Shown here piece by piece: positions 52,793 through 63,240 of a stretch of DNA of 64,000 nt. Position 1 is the first letter of the stretch. The number at the start of each line of letters is the position of its first letter. The stretch lies in NCBI GenBank assembly GCA_916048095.2, contig OU696571.1, positions 7,758,001 through 7,822,000 of the forward strand, in the 5' to 3' direction. A program made the translations under genes and the position numbers. The DNA comes from Sacculina carcini. Its lineage: Eukaryota; Arthropoda; Thecostraca; Sacculinidae. The notes below the pieces were generated by a model, which saw only the letters and a program-made list of their open reading frames with translations, was not told where the DNA came from and made no database searches.

Positions 52793-53620
52793 GACTTACT
52801 TTGGTTACTTTACTTTGGTTACTTTGGCTGATTCCGACATCTAGTGTCGCAGCTGAAGTGGGCTTCCGCTGACTGCAGTTCGGACTGCTGATATTGTTGC
52901 TAGTCGTCCCATCATCTCCGACAGTGAGTTGTGATGACAGCTCTGATATCCTGGTATCGGTGGTTCATCAGGAATATCGTTCAGCCATTTGTCCAGTCTT
53001 CGCTTAAACAGCTCTGTCTTCACTCCAGTGATGTTTCTCAGTTCTCGAGGTATACATTTGAACAGACGTCTGCCATTGTGTTTGAACGAGCTATGGATGA
53101 TAGTACCCAGTTTCTGTGAGAATGCCTCAGTTGCTTCCACATAACATAACCTGCCTCTTCTTTGGTGAACTTGCTGCTGCAGGCCTACGTTTGGGACACT
53201 TCCTTCTAGTATTTTCCAGACATATATCACTATGTATCTCTCTCTTCTTCTTTGCAGAGAGTACAGCCTGAGAGTTTTCAGCCTCTCCCAGTAGTTGAGT
53301 GTCTCCATCCCATGGATCTTGCTGGTGAAAGACCTCTGAACACTTTCCATTTCTGCTATATCTTGCATTTTCTTGGGGCACCACAGTTGGCAGCAATATT
53401 CCATTCTGGACAAAATCATTGCTTTCCATACTCCAACCATACAACTTGGTTCTCTTGTTTGAAATGTCCGAAGCACCCACCCACTCATCTTTCTAGCGTT
53501 GTTAATTATGATGTTATAGTGATGATTGAATGTTGCATCGCTGCTCATATATATGCCGAGATCTTTAACGATGCCGAGACTCAGCAGTTTTAGAGAAATT
53601 CCATGCAAAAATTCACAGTG
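52793..53620 (-). mobile_element. CR1-like 3' fragment inserted in BEL gag
   Basis: The minus strand is open for about 250 codons encoding the RT C-terminus: DLGIYMSSDATFNHHYN, ARKMSGWVLRTFQTRE, SRMEYCCQLWCP, KIHGMETLNYWERLKTL, YSLQRRRERYIVIYVWK. The 3' end on the left has an octamer-like tail (ttactttgg units, 52797-52829), typical of the CR1 group. Palm and endonuclease are missing. A different subfamily from the fragments at 10056 and 39314. Confidence 0.8.
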
Positions 53621-54040
53621 CTGTTACAATAATGCAACAACGTGGGTTTTCAAGCGATCTAAAGAGTTCCGAGAACACACGCCGTGTCGCTGAGAAACTT
53701 CCAACACCACTCAAGCGAAACTGGGCAGAATACGTCTCATCATTGAGTCGAAACCGAATGAAACCAGACATGATCATTATATATAATTGGCTGGCGGAGC
53801 GAGTTAAAGTTTCACTTTATCTGGATAGTATTTACCATAAAGCGCAGCATCCACCACCAACGACTGACAGGCTACAGCCGAAGAGAGCTGATCATCAAGT
53901 AGCGCAACGTGTCTCATTGAATGTGGTTCCGTCGAGTAAACCACCAGTCCGTTGTCCTCATTGTGATGGCATGCATAAGTTGCATGAATGTTCAGGATTC
54001 ATGGCAAAGTCGCTCGATGAGAAGGCAGATTGTTGCCAAG
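53621..54040 (+). pseudogene. BEL gag, second part with zinc knuckles
   Basis: Continues gag after the insertion: KLPTPLKRNWAEYVSSL, IYNWLAERV, then the BEL-type Cys/His cluster CPHCDGMHKLHECSGFMAKSL. A single frameshift near 54030 moves to the frame of the long pol ORF, which supplies the second half CFYCLRKCHGVNNC. It binds element RNA. Confidence 0.75.
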
Positions 54041-57000
54041 GGCAACATCTGTTTCTACTGCCTGCGCAAATGCCATGGTGTGAATAATTGTAGGACAGCA
54101 AAGAAGTGTGGCATCGACGGATGTCGCATGCGACACCACGTATGTCTGCATGGCAGTACTCGGGTCACGACGGCGGCAAGGCCAACGTCGGTAGACACCG
54201 AAGCCAAGACAATTCAGCCAACAGAGAGAACGGCAGCAGCGGTGGCCACGCACAATAACACAGTGCTGCTTCAAGTAGTCCCAGTGGACATACTTGGCGT
54301 AGATGGACGCAAAGTGCGTGTTAACGCTCTGCTAGACCCAGGAGCGCAAACGTCGCTGTGCGAGTCTTCAGTACTGGAAGAATTGGGGCTGCGCGGAGAG
54401 ACACAAATGCTCACGTGGCGGAACGCTGAAGGAAGTGGACCAGCCCAAGTGTCCCAGCGTTTGTCACTTGACTTACAGCCTGTACAAGCTTCTGACCGAG
54501 AAATAATTCACGTCCCAGAAGTATTTACGGTAAGGCAACTGAACGTAGCTGCGCCTAAATTTGACTTCAGAAGGCGCTTGCATAAATGGGTGCACATGGA
54601 GGATATCGACCTGCCACACCTGATTGGTGACAAAATCCGCTTGCTGTTGGGAGCCAACGTTTTGGAAGCGGTAGTCCAAATCGACATTCGAAAAGGAAGA
54701 CAGAACCAGCCGGTCGGTGTTAAAACAGCGTTCGGCTGGACGTTAACCGGCCAGGTATCTGGGCTAAATATCCACCATGGAAAAAATGTGATGCACATCG
54801 CCGTCGAGGAGGAAAGTTCACAACTCACCGAGAAACTCAAGACTTGGTGGAGCACAGAGTCGTTTGGATGTAAATATCAAGGAGAGCCCGTTCGCTCAAA
54901 GGAAGATCAGCGCGCTTTGCGTATACTGGAAGAAACCTCCGTACAGAAGGGAGAACATTATGAAGTTGGTCTCCTATGGAAAGACGTGAAGTTTCCCGAT
55001 AATTACACCATGGCGTCGCGTCGTCTCAACAGTTTGGAGAGGCGCCTGATGAAAGACCCTGACCTCGCTGAAGCTTACGCACAACAAGTGCAGTCTCTGT
55101 TGGACAACAACTTTGCCCGCAAGCTGAATTCTGTAGAGCTCAAGGAGACACAGAAAAGGGGTTGGCTTCTGCCCCATCATCCCGTGGTGAATCCACGAAA
55201 AGGCAACAAAGTGAGACTTGTCTTCGACGCTGCAGCAAAGTATCAAGGTGCCTCGCTAAATGATAAATTGCTGAGAGGTCCCGATCTACTGCAGAACCTC
55301 GCAGCTGTTCTTCTTCGGTTCCGAGAGAATAGGTACGCTATAGCGGGAGACATCCAGCAAATGTTCTACCAAATCCGTGTGAAGAATGTCGATCAGCCCG
55401 CGCTACGTTTCCTCTGGAGAGACCTCCGCAAAGACGCGACGTGTGATATTTATCAAATGCAAGTGCATATATTTGGTGCTAAATGCCGCCCATCAGTCGC
55501 AAACTTCATCCTCTCAAGAGTAGCAATAGATCATTGTGACTCAACACCTGCGGGAGCGAAGACTGCTACGGCTATACAGCGGAACTTCTACGTTGACAAT
55601 TTTTTAAGATCTGAAAAGACCAAGGATGCCGCTAAAGAGATCATGGTCAGCACAATAGAGGCTCTCAAACGAGGTGGACTTCGCCTCCACAAGTGGAACA
55701 GCAACGATGAAGAAATACTGAAAGCAGTACCATCAACAGAACACAGTGTCGAGCCGAACGTCTCAACTCCGACTGATGCAGAACAAAAAACATTGGGGTA
55801 CACATGGAACACGTGCAGCGACACGCTCAGTGTCAATTACCATCCGCCGAATTTGGAGCCTACTAAACGCAGTGTGCTTAAATGTGTGGCGTCAGTATTT
55901 GACCCACTAGGTTTTTTTTCACCGTTCACGACTGTAGCAAAGATTATGTTGCAGGAGATCTGGGCAGCTAAACTTCAATGGGACGAAATTCTGGAAGACA
56001 ACCACAGAAATCGATGGCTGTCATGGTGTCAACAGGCTGAGCACCTGTGTGACGTTGGAGTAAGTCGTTGCTTCAAGGTTAGCGATACCGCAGATGAAGC
56101 GGCACTACGGGAGCTCCACATATTCTGTGACGCCTCGGAACTCGCATTCGCAGCTGCAATATACAGTAGAGTAATGACGGCTGATGGCGTCGCTGTCAAC
56201 TTGATAATGTCTCGCTCTCGTCTTGCTCCCTTGAAGCGACTGTCCATAGTAAGGCTAGAGCTACAAGCAGCCGTGATGGCAGTGCGCCTGGCGTCAGCAG
56301 TTCAGGCAGCACTGAGCTACAGTGCGGACCAAGTGCTGTACTGGAGCGACAGCAAGGTAGTCCTACAGTATATCCGCAATGAAAGCCGACGGTTCAATAC
56401 GTTCGTAGGAAACCGTGTGGCGGAAATACAAGAACTGTCACATGTGCATCAATGGCACCACGTACCAGGGAATGTGAATCCCGCCGACGCAGCTTCGCGA
56501 GGGAAAGACTTGCGCGAACTGGTCGAACTTAAAATCTGGTGGAACGGACCATCGTTCCTACAAACGGAAAAGAGCAAGTGGCCCCATCAAGAAGTGGCTG
56601 GAGAATTACCACACGACGACCCAGAAGTAAAGCAGCAGCAAATAACACCTTTTGTGTGCACTCAACTGACCGACGCTTCGTGTCTACCGTCACCGAAGAA
56701 GTATCCACTATTGCGTTATCTGAGAATATTAGCCTGGATACTCCGCTACGTGCATAATTTGCACTCGTCGTGCAGCTCACAAAAATCCCTTCAACGCAGA
56801 ACAGATGCGCTCTCCGCATCCGAGATGAGCGAGGCACTCAATCTAGGTATTCGAGTTTGCCAACATCAGCATTTCAGTTCAGAAATTAAATTGCTGAAAT
56901 CCAGCGGCACGTTACCTAATTCCAGCAAGCTGAGCCAGCTATCACCTTTCGTGGACAAGGATGACATCCTGAGGGTAGACGGACGGATAAGGGAGGCTAA

Positions 57001-58156
57001 CGTTTCTCTTAGCGTCAAACACCCTATTATCTTACCAAGAGAGGCTGTTTTGACGCGGCTAATTATCACTAGAGCTCATGTAGAGAACGCTCACTGTGGA
57101 TTAGAGCACACTTTGAATGAAGTACGATGTCGATACTGGATACCGAAAGGCAGATCACTTATCAAGAGCGTTCTACTCCACTGCGCGTTTTGTGCCAAAC
57201 GGCGTGCTCTAACTCATCCACCAAGAATGGCCGATATTCCAGCAGACAGGTTTGACTCTGTTCGTCCCTTCAATGTAGTCGGCTTGGACTTTCTCGGTCC
57301 CTTCGAGGTAAAGAAGCATAGAAAATCCGAGAAACGGTACCTGCTTCTTATCACCTGTATGTCAGTGAGAGCTGTACATTTAGAGATCACACATAGTCTT
57401 GACACTGATAGCTTCCTGATGGCTCTCAGGAGGTTTTTTGCCAGACGAGGCAAACCGTCAAAGATTATATCAGATAACGGACGCAACCTCGTGGGTGGTG
57501 AACGCGAGTTGCGCGAGAGTATAAAGGAGTGGAATCAGACACGCATCATAGATTCTCTGAGTCAACGTGAAATCACTTGGAAGTTCAACCCTCCTGGCGC
57601 TCCTCATATGGGGGGAGTATGGGAAAGACTGGTGGGCACGGTAAAACGCGCTCTGAAGGTAGTCCTGAAGAGTTTGCGCCTCACGGACGAAGTGCTACAG
57701 ACCGTCGTGACAGAGGTCGAATTTATCGTCAACAGTCGACCATTAACTTATGTCAGCTCTGATGTAAGGGATATCGAACCATTGGCACCGAACCATTTTC
57801 TGCTCGGATCGGTGGAAGGAAACCTTTCTCCTGGTCTGTTTACCAGGGAGGATGCTATTGGTCGTAAAAGATGGCGGCAATCGCAAGCTCTCATTGACCA
57901 GCTATGGAAACGCTGGTTAAAAGAATACGTACCAACTTTGCTGGCCAGGCGGAAATGGACCTCCGAAGCAGAGAACCTGAAGAAGGATGATGTGGTTCTA
58001 CTGGTGGACGAGAACCAAGCTAGAGGACATTGGCCGTTAGCTAGGGTAGTGGAGACATACCCTGGTAAAGATGGGAGGATTCGAATAGTTGATGTTCGTA
58101 CGGCAAACGGATATACCTATAAAAGACCTGTAACTAAACTCTGCCGCTTTGCTTAA
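54035..58156 (+). CDS. BEL/Pao pol polyprotein, open
   Basis: The frame is open from 53921 but the real product begins upstream in gag. Order: gag zinc knuckles, aspartic protease (LLDPGAQTSLC, about 54335), RT (VRLVFDAAAKYQGASLND, DIQQMFYQIRV, catalytic NFYVDNFLRS near 55590, with N at the second Asp position of the YxDD box), RNase H (IFCDASELAFAAAI, WSDSKVVLQYI, NVNPADAASRG), integrase zinc domain (HVENAHCGLEHTL...CAFCAKR), core (VVGLDFLGPF, ISDNGRNL, APHMGGVWERLVG) and the DUF5641 end (ARGHWPLARV, TKLC). About 1,370 codons without a stop. Confidence 0.9.
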   Translation, partial: AKGNICFYCLRKCHGVNNCRTAKKCGIDGCRMRHHVCLHGSTRVTTAARPTSVDTEAKTIQPTERTAAAVATHNNTVLLQVVPVDILGVDGRKVRVNALLDPGAQTSLCESSVLEELGLRGETQMLTWRNAEGSGPAQVSQRLSLDLQPVQASDREIIHVPEVFTVRQLNVAAPKFDFRRRLHKWVHMEDIDLPHLIGDKIRLLLGANVLEAVVQIDIRKGRQNQPVGVKTAFGWTLTGQVSGLNIHHGKNVMHIAVEEESSQLTEKLKTWWSTESFGCKYQGEPVRSKEDQRALRILEETSVQKGEHYEVGLLWKDVKFPDNYTMASRRLNSLERRLMKDPDLAEAYAQQVQSLLDNNFARKLNSVELKETQKRGWLLPHHPVVNPRKGNKVRLVFDAAAKYQGASLNDKLLRGPDLLQNLAAVLLRFRENRYAIAGDIQQMFYQIRVKNVDQPALRFLWRDLRKDATCDIYQMQVHIFGAKCRPSVANFILSRVAIDHCDSTPAGAKTATAIQRNFYVDNFLRSEKTKDAAKEIMVSTIEALKRGGLRLHKWNSNDEEILKAVPSTEHSVEPNVSTPTDAEQKTLGYTWNTCSDTLSVNYHPPNLEPTKRSVLKCVASVFDPLGFFSPFTTVAKIMLQEIWAAKLQWDEILEDNHRNRWLSWCQQAEHLCDVGVSRCFKVSDTADEAALRELHIFCDASELAFAAAIYSRVMTADGVAVNLIMSRSRLAPLKRLSIVRLELQAAVMAVRLASAVQAALSYSADQVLYWSDSKVVLQYIRNESRRFNTFVGNRVAEIQELSHVHQWHHVPGNVNPADAASRGKDLRELVELKIWWNGPSFLQTEKSKWPHQEVAGELPHDDPEVKQQQITPFVCTQLTDASCLPSPKKYPLLRYLRILAWILRYVHNLHSSCSSQKSLQRRTDALSASEMSEALNLGIRVCQHQHFSSEIKLLKSSGTLPNSSKLSQLSPFVDKDDILRVDGRIREANVSLSVKHPIILPREAVLTRLIITRAHVENAHCGLEHTLNEVRCRYWIPKGRSLIKSVLLHCAFCAKRRALTHPPRMADIPADRFDSVRPFNVVGLDFLGPFEVKKHRKSEKRYLLLITCMSVRAVHLEITHSLDTDSFLMALRRFFARRGKPSKIISDNGRNLVGGERELRESIKEWNQTRIIDSLSQREITWKFNPPGAPHMGGVWERLVGTVKRALKVVLKSLRLTDEVLQTVVTEVEFIVNSRPLTYVSSDVRDIEPLAPNHFLLGSVEGNLSPGLFTREDAIGRKRWRQSQALIDQLWKRWLKEYVPTLLARRKWTSEAENLKKDDVVLLVDENQARGHWPLARVVETYPGKDGRIRIVDVRTANGYTYKRPVTKLCRFA

Positions 58157-58364
58157 TATTCTACCGTACGCATACACACTCACACACTACAGAAACACTT
58201 ACACCTACCTGAGAAGATGCCTGCGTCTTCCGAGGAGTTGTACGTGCAAGAGTCTGCAGTAGCTGTACCAAGACGACTTGAAACTGCTACAGCACCTCGA
58301 CGGCCGGCAAGCAGAACCATGTTCCGTGGCGGTTCCAAGAGGTGACCCAGTCACGGGGGGAGGA
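58157..58364 (+). other. BEL 3' UTR and polypurine tract
   Basis: Noncoding stretch after the pol stop, ending in cacggggggagga (58352-58364), a good polypurine tract that primes plus-strand synthesis. Confidence 0.6.
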
Positions 58365-58959
58365 TGTTGCCGCCACGCTTCAAATTGTGCTCTATGTGAT
58401 TGTGTGTTTAGTAGTGTGCTTAATAGTGTTATGCAAACTAGTAATTAGAAATCGATCGCTAGATGCCGCGTACTGATCCTAATTCAATCGCTTATTGCAA
58501 TGTCGCCGTACGGGTTTGCAACATAGTAGTCATCTCGGGGAGTGGCATTTATGGTTTGGTCATAGCGTCAGACGCCGGACAATTTTGATTGATAAACTGT
58601 GGCATCTAAGGGAGAAGAAAGACTGTGAGGTGAGCTGTATTTTTGTTTATCGCTTGAAATTTGTATATTCGCCTGTGTTTATGTATATCGCTTTTTTGCC
58701 GTTAGATATTACAGAAACCTCGTGTGTCTGCACGTTTGGTGTGCGTGCGCATCAGTTGCGTATTTACCTACAAATCGCTTATGTATTTGCTTTACATTTT
58801 GTTTCGCGTTTTCAGAAAAACCGCCGCCGCTGTACACACCGGGCACAGTTGTCCGTCCAAACTCACCAAAACACACGCACAGTTGCACTGTTTCATTATA
58901 ATACATTACGGCGAGTTAATTCCGGTTTATCTGCCCGCTTCACACCCGTTTGTTGTCAC
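58365..58959 (+). repeat. BEL 3' LTR (595 bp)
   Basis: Begins TGTTGCCGCC after the polypurine tract and ends TTGTTGTCACA. The right edge is fixed because the neighbouring CR1-like coding homology starts at 58960. No 5' LTR is available for comparison. Confidence 0.7.
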
Positions 58960-59350
58960 AGGCCGAGTTAGTGTCAATGTAAGCACGGATGGGATAGAGT
59001 TGTCTGAGAATGAGCCTGCAGGATCGCGATATATGCGCGAAATTTTTAGCAAATGACAGAGAGGGATCGAAGTAGACGCCAAGATTAAGAACACAAGCAG
59101 ATAGGGAGACAGAGAGAGACGGGGGAGAGATTATTGGAGGATGGAAGACCATGTATTCAGTTTTAGAATGGTTGATGATGAGTTGGCGGGAAGATGCCCA
59201 GGATGTGATGTCGCAAAATAACTTAGAGAGCAGATTATGAGAGAATGTTGATAGCGGAATGTATAGTTGCAGATCATCAGCGTAGATATGGTATGAAATG
59301 GGGAATTTACGTAGAATAGGGCAGATAAGATATATACAGATTGATTACTA
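58960..59350 (-). pseudogene. CR1/L2-like RT fragment hit by BEL LTR
   Basis: Minus-strand blocks: a frame-broken palm region (about 59290-59180), then MVFHPPIISP, VLNLGVYFDPSLSFAKNF, SRSCRLILRQLYPIRAYIDTNSA, where homology stops exactly at the LTR edge. Same family as 10056-10796. The missing downstream part should lie beyond the BEL 5' end but was lost. Confidence 0.7.
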
Positions 59351-59400
59351 GACTCCCCCAAGCTCCGCAAACGTCAATTCCGCGTGATATCGCACGGACA
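59351..59400 (-). repeat. Gypsy 2 LTR fragment
   Basis: The segment cccaagctccgcaaacgtcaa with ttccgcgt after it matches 26004-26036 in the Gypsy 2 LTR. Only about 30 bp are clearly shared. Confidence 0.45.
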
Positions 59401-59420
59401 AACAAACGCACGGACAAGGA

Positions 59421-59869
59421 AAACAGTTTAAGTCGTGTACTAACCAACAAAGCAACAAGACCAATCAATCAATAATATATTTCGTTTAGCGCATATAACC
59501 ACATATGCGAGCAAAAATAATCAACGGCAAGAATAAATAGAATGGATCCAATGTAGCAAACACGTATACACACACAACATACAGAAACATCAAAACCAGA
59601 TCAAGCACACAAGAGAAAGCTAAAAGATTGCCGAAAACAACAGGCAGCAGAAAATAAACATGCGCTTGTCAGTTTAACCAATTAATCACCTGCGGTTTAA
59701 CAAACCAAGCAGCTATCAAAACAAACGTGCAGTAGTCAAACAACTATAAAAACAAAGTGTCAAACCAGTCGATCAATATATATGCGTATAGCGTATTTAT
59801 GCGTGCACCACGCATGTAACTCGATGTAACACCTTGCGCCCTCCACACTACACAACTGACCTTCCAACA
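59421..59869 (-). repeat. 447-bp dispersed repeat, copy 2
   Basis: Near-identical to 38722-39167, with small substitutions and a TAA insertion. See copy 1 for its LTR-like features. Confidence 0.65.
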
Positions 59870-59935
59870 ATTAAGCAGCGTCTTACAACAAATGTTACAC
59901 AATACGCGCCTATACACGCTTAAAAATAGACCTAA

Positions 59936-60203
59936 TGTGGCAGCGTGGCTGCGTTTGTTTGGCGCATTATCGTTGAGTACAGTGTATGTATGTGTGTATG
60001 TGTGTGTGTGCGGGTGTTGTGTGGTCAAGGTCGTGTAAAGGTCACGGTGTGTGCGTGTGCGTACGCTGCTTGGTCATTAGTTAGTACGCTGCACTGATGT
60101 GGTTGAGTGAGTGAGTCTGTGCGTAACCGTGGTTGTGATCAGGTGTGTCCGCCTGGGAGTGCATTGGCGTATTATTATATTTTTTTCTTCTGCCGTTGTT
60201 ACA
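59936..60203 (+). repeat. 5' LTR (268 bp)
   Basis: GT-rich LTR starting TGTGG and ending TTACA, followed by AGC. The tail ttattatatttttttcttctgcc may hold transcription signals. Confidence 0.9.
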
Positions 60204-62161
60204 AGCAAGTTGTTCAGGCATTCGGGCTTGAGTCCAAGCAGCCCGAGCGGGTGTCCGCTGAATCTGGGGCTCGAATGCTCGGCCTGCGTGTGCGCTACGT
60301 GGACCACAAACTGGCATGGCATCGGGACCAGCCGGTTGACGCGCCGCCCGCACAGCTCACACGCAGGTCGCTGTTCGCGTGGTGTGGACGTGCAGTGGCG
60401 CATGTGCCTGTGTGTGGCTGGCTGCGCCCCGCAACCGCTTGGCTCAAGCGGCGTGTCAACGCACTCACATCGGGCTGGGACGACGTCACAGAAGACCCCA
60501 AGCTGCGGCATCAGCTTTCGCAAGTAGTTGAGCGTGTGGCGCGCAGTGATCCGGCTCGAGGCCCCTGGTCGGTTAGTGGTGACCACGCCATCGTGTGGTG
60601 CGACGCCAGCCCTCTGGCCTCCGGTGTAGCCGTGGAGGTGCCTGGCCGCGGTGTAATCGAAGATGCTAGTTGGCTGCGCAAGGAAACTGTCTGCGGCCAT
60701 ATAAACATGGCGGAACTGGACACTGCCATTCGCGGGCTCAACCTCGCCATTTCGTGGCAGATGCGCCGCATTGACTTGCGTACGGACTCGGCCACTGTGC
60801 ATCGCTGGTTGAGTGACGCGGTGAGCGGTCGTGCGAGGCTGCGCACCAAGGCAAGTAACGAGATGTTGATCCGTCGGCGTGTAGATGTGGTCCGTCAGCT
60901 GGTGAATGAGTTTGATCTTCAGTTGGATGTAACTTTGGTGCGCACCGCTGCAAACAAAGCCGACGCACTGACCAGAGTGCCGCGTGAGTGGGTGACTGAA
61001 GCCACAACCGAACCGGAACATCGTGTGGTTGCGGTGGCTACTAGCTGGTCCAGGCAGCAGTTAGATGACGTGCACATCCAAGCCGGTCATCCAGGAGTAC
61101 GGCGTACGCTCCATTTTGCCAAGCGTGAGATTTCTCCGCGCGTTACTCGGGCTGAGGTTCAGGCAGTAGTCGGCAGTTGCGATGTGTGCCGATCAATGGA
61201 TCCCGCACCAACAAAGTGGCGGCACGGTGAACTTAGCGTGTCAGAAACCTGGTTCCGTCTTGCGATCGACATTACGCACTCCGGGCGACACGATTTTTTG
61301 TCGGTGGTTGATTGCGGTCCGTCGCGCTTCTGTGTGTGGCGTCCGCTCCGCAGACCGGATGTCGCGGCCACTGTTGAGCAGTTGCAGCAGGTGTTTTTTG
61401 AGCGTGGTGGGTGTGCTGAACTGTTATGTGACAACGACACTGTCTTCCGCAGTCGTCATTTTGCCGCTTTCGCAGCCAGCTGGGGCGTCCCTCTACGGTT
61501 TCGCGCTGCTCATGCGCCGAGCGGCAATGCCATCGTGGAGCGGAACCACCGAACCATTAAAGTGCTGGCGGCTAGGAAGCAGTGCTCTATTGCCGAGGCT
61601 GTACATTTATACAACATTACACCCCGCGAGTCGGCACTCGCGCCTGCTGCTGGCGTCTATACCTATCCGGTACGTGATTGCGTGCGTGTGGCTCAAGAAA
61701 CATCAGAGAGCAAGCTTCCAAGTGCAACACAGCAGGCCATTCATGATCAGCAGAGCAGCGCTGCACCACCGTATCTCGCCGGCGATAAAGTGTGGGTGCG
61801 GCAGCGTGGCACACGTTGCACTGACCTGTCGCGTGCTGGCGACGTCACCAGTATTCTTTCCGACCAAGTGGTCAATGTGGACGGTGTACCCCGCCACGTG
61901 CGTGACTTGCGGCCACGACACAATGCCGGCGAGCCCGACGACCCCGATCTTAATCGCGATAGAGCCGAAGACGAGGACGTAGCCCTGCTGGTGTCTCCGT
62001 GCCCACCTATTGATGTGGCCGAAGCGTCGACGGGCTTGGACGACATTGATGGACCGCCTGTCCAAGCTCCTGATGGCGAGTTTGGCCTGCCTTGTGCTCG
62101 TCGCAGTGAGCGTGCTCGCCGCCCGCCGGGGCGATATCGCGACTGCTTCATGTGTACGTGA
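60204..62161 (+). CDS. RNase H-integrase polyprotein, 5' deleted
   Basis: The frame is open from inside the LTR (60107) to 62161; the first in-frame ATG within pol is near 60275 (MLGLRVRY). It starts at the RT-RNase H connection (QAFGLESK). RNase H: IVWCDASPLASGV, HINMAELDTAI, LRTDSATVHRW, TAANKADALTR, giving D-E-D-D. Integrase: zinc site HIQAGHPGVRRTLHF...CDVCRS; core D in LAIDITHSG, D in LLCDNDTVF, E in SGNAIVERNHRTIK; then AGDKVWVRQRGTRC and VDGVPRHVRDLRPRH. About 650 residues with every catalytic residue kept, although RT is gone. Confidence 0.85.
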
Positions 62162-62225
62162 ATGTGTTGTATGTAAGCTAGTTGTGCATTATGGTTGTTT
62201 GTGTGATATGTATATCATGGGGAGG

Positions 62226-62493
62226 TGTGGCAGCGTGGCTGCGTTTGTTTGGCGCATTATCGTTGAGTACAGTGTATGTATGTGTGTATGTGTGTGTGTG
62301 CGGGTGTTGTGTGGTCAAGGTCGTGTAAAGGTCACGGTGTGTGCGTGTGCGTACGCTGCTTGGTCATTAGTTAGTACGCTGCACTGATGTGGTTGAGTGA
62401 GTGAGTCTGTGCGTAACCGTGGTTGTGATCAGGTGTGTCCGCCTGGGAGTGCATTGGCGTATTATTATATTTTTTTCTTCTGCCGTTGTTACA
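62226..62493 (+). repeat. 3' LTR (268 bp)
   Basis: Identical by eye to the 5' LTR and preceded by a polypurine tract atggggagg (62217-62225). Confidence 0.9.
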
Positions 62494-62581
62494 CCTAAAC
62501 ATACGAATGCATGTAAATAAACATCATACAACCCAATAAATGTATGCAGATAACCCAAAACACAGCATACATAGGAACACA

Positions 62582-62701
62582 TGCCAACATGAAATTAGGA
62601 TAAAAAAATATCACAAATACGTAACTACAACCGCACTACAAAAGTCACACTTCTATACTCCTGTATCACTACAATATTACACTACAATATATATCACAAT
62701 A
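62582..62701 (-). repeat. Partial LTR of the Mag-like Gypsy family
   Basis: Matches 39685-39803 (tgccaacatgaaattagg to atatatcacaatac) with a few substitutions. Only the downstream part of the LTR is present. Confidence 0.6.
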
Positions 62702-62759
62702 CCCACTAGAATCTTATAACACAATAATAACAAATCCTACAAGCTCCCGTAGAGTCAGA

Positions 62760-63064
62760 TCAGATCAGATGAAAGGTTGAGGGTTAGCCTTTGCAACGGC
62801 CCCTCTTCGCTCATATTTGTATCACTTAATAGGAATATGTTCGTCCTGTTCGTCCGTTCCGTGTTTCTATTCTGTTTTTATTCCATTCTCCCTTTTTTTC
62901 CTCCTTTTCCAAAAACCATACAACCCCTCTTTCACCTTTTCCATTTCTTCCTTGTGTTCAAACATAAACAATGCTCTTCCTATGGCTTCTTCAGCTGTCT
63001 CTCCCTGTCCGCTCAACGCCCCTACCTTTTCCCTCAGATCGGCATATCCCTCACACTTCAACAT
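62760..63064 (-). pseudogene. Non-LTR ORF C-terminal fragment
   Basis: The minus strand encodes LKCEGYADLREKVGAL, AIGRALFMFEHKEEMEKVKEGLYGFWKRRKKRE, resembling the extreme C-terminus of non-LTR reverse transcriptases (a CEGY...R block with a basic end). Nothing else of that ORF is present. Confidence 0.4.
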
Positions 63065-63075
63065 AGAGTATTAGA

Positions 63076-63240
63076 GTATTCCCGTAGAGGAATAAGACAA
63101 TTAAATGCCTTAAACGCTTCGCAAATGTCGACGGTCGCCATCCGTTCCAGGTCGCTTGTTGTTGTTTGAGAGAAGCGCTTCGGCCGGTGTCGGCCATTTC
63201 GCGCTGTACCACTTCCTCGTTTATTTCCTGCTGTATTGGC
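63076..63240 (-). repeat. Dispersed repeat shared with end of element 3
   Basis: The minus strand contains gacctggaacggatggcgac and gcgtttaaggcatttaa, as at 34440-34510. It may be the 3' end of an unrecognised element. Confidence 0.4.

Larger units (their letters stand above)
52631..58959 (+). mobile_element. BEL/Pao LTR retrotransposon, 5' truncated
   Basis: The element starts abruptly inside gag at about 52631, joined to Polinton polB. Gag is interrupted by a CR1-like insertion (about 52793-53620), pol is open, and the 3' LTR is complete after a polypurine tract cacggggggagga. No 5' LTR is present. The 3' LTR ends inside another CR1-like copy. Confidence 0.85.
59936..62493 (+). mobile_element. 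Young LTR element encoding only RNase H-integrase
   Basis: LTRs at 59936-60203 and 62226-62493 are both 268 bp and, by eye, identical. They begin TGTGGCAGCG and end TTGTTACA. An exact 5-bp duplication, cctaa, flanks the element (59931-59935, 62494-62498). The interior (60204-62225) starts AGCAAG and holds one ORF; primer site, gag, protease and RT are all missing. It belongs with element 3. Confidence 0.9.

Noticed and set aside
62010-62387. Plus-strand ORF running into the 3' LTR
   Set aside because: Out-of-frame shadow of the RNase H-integrase gene and GT-rich LTR.
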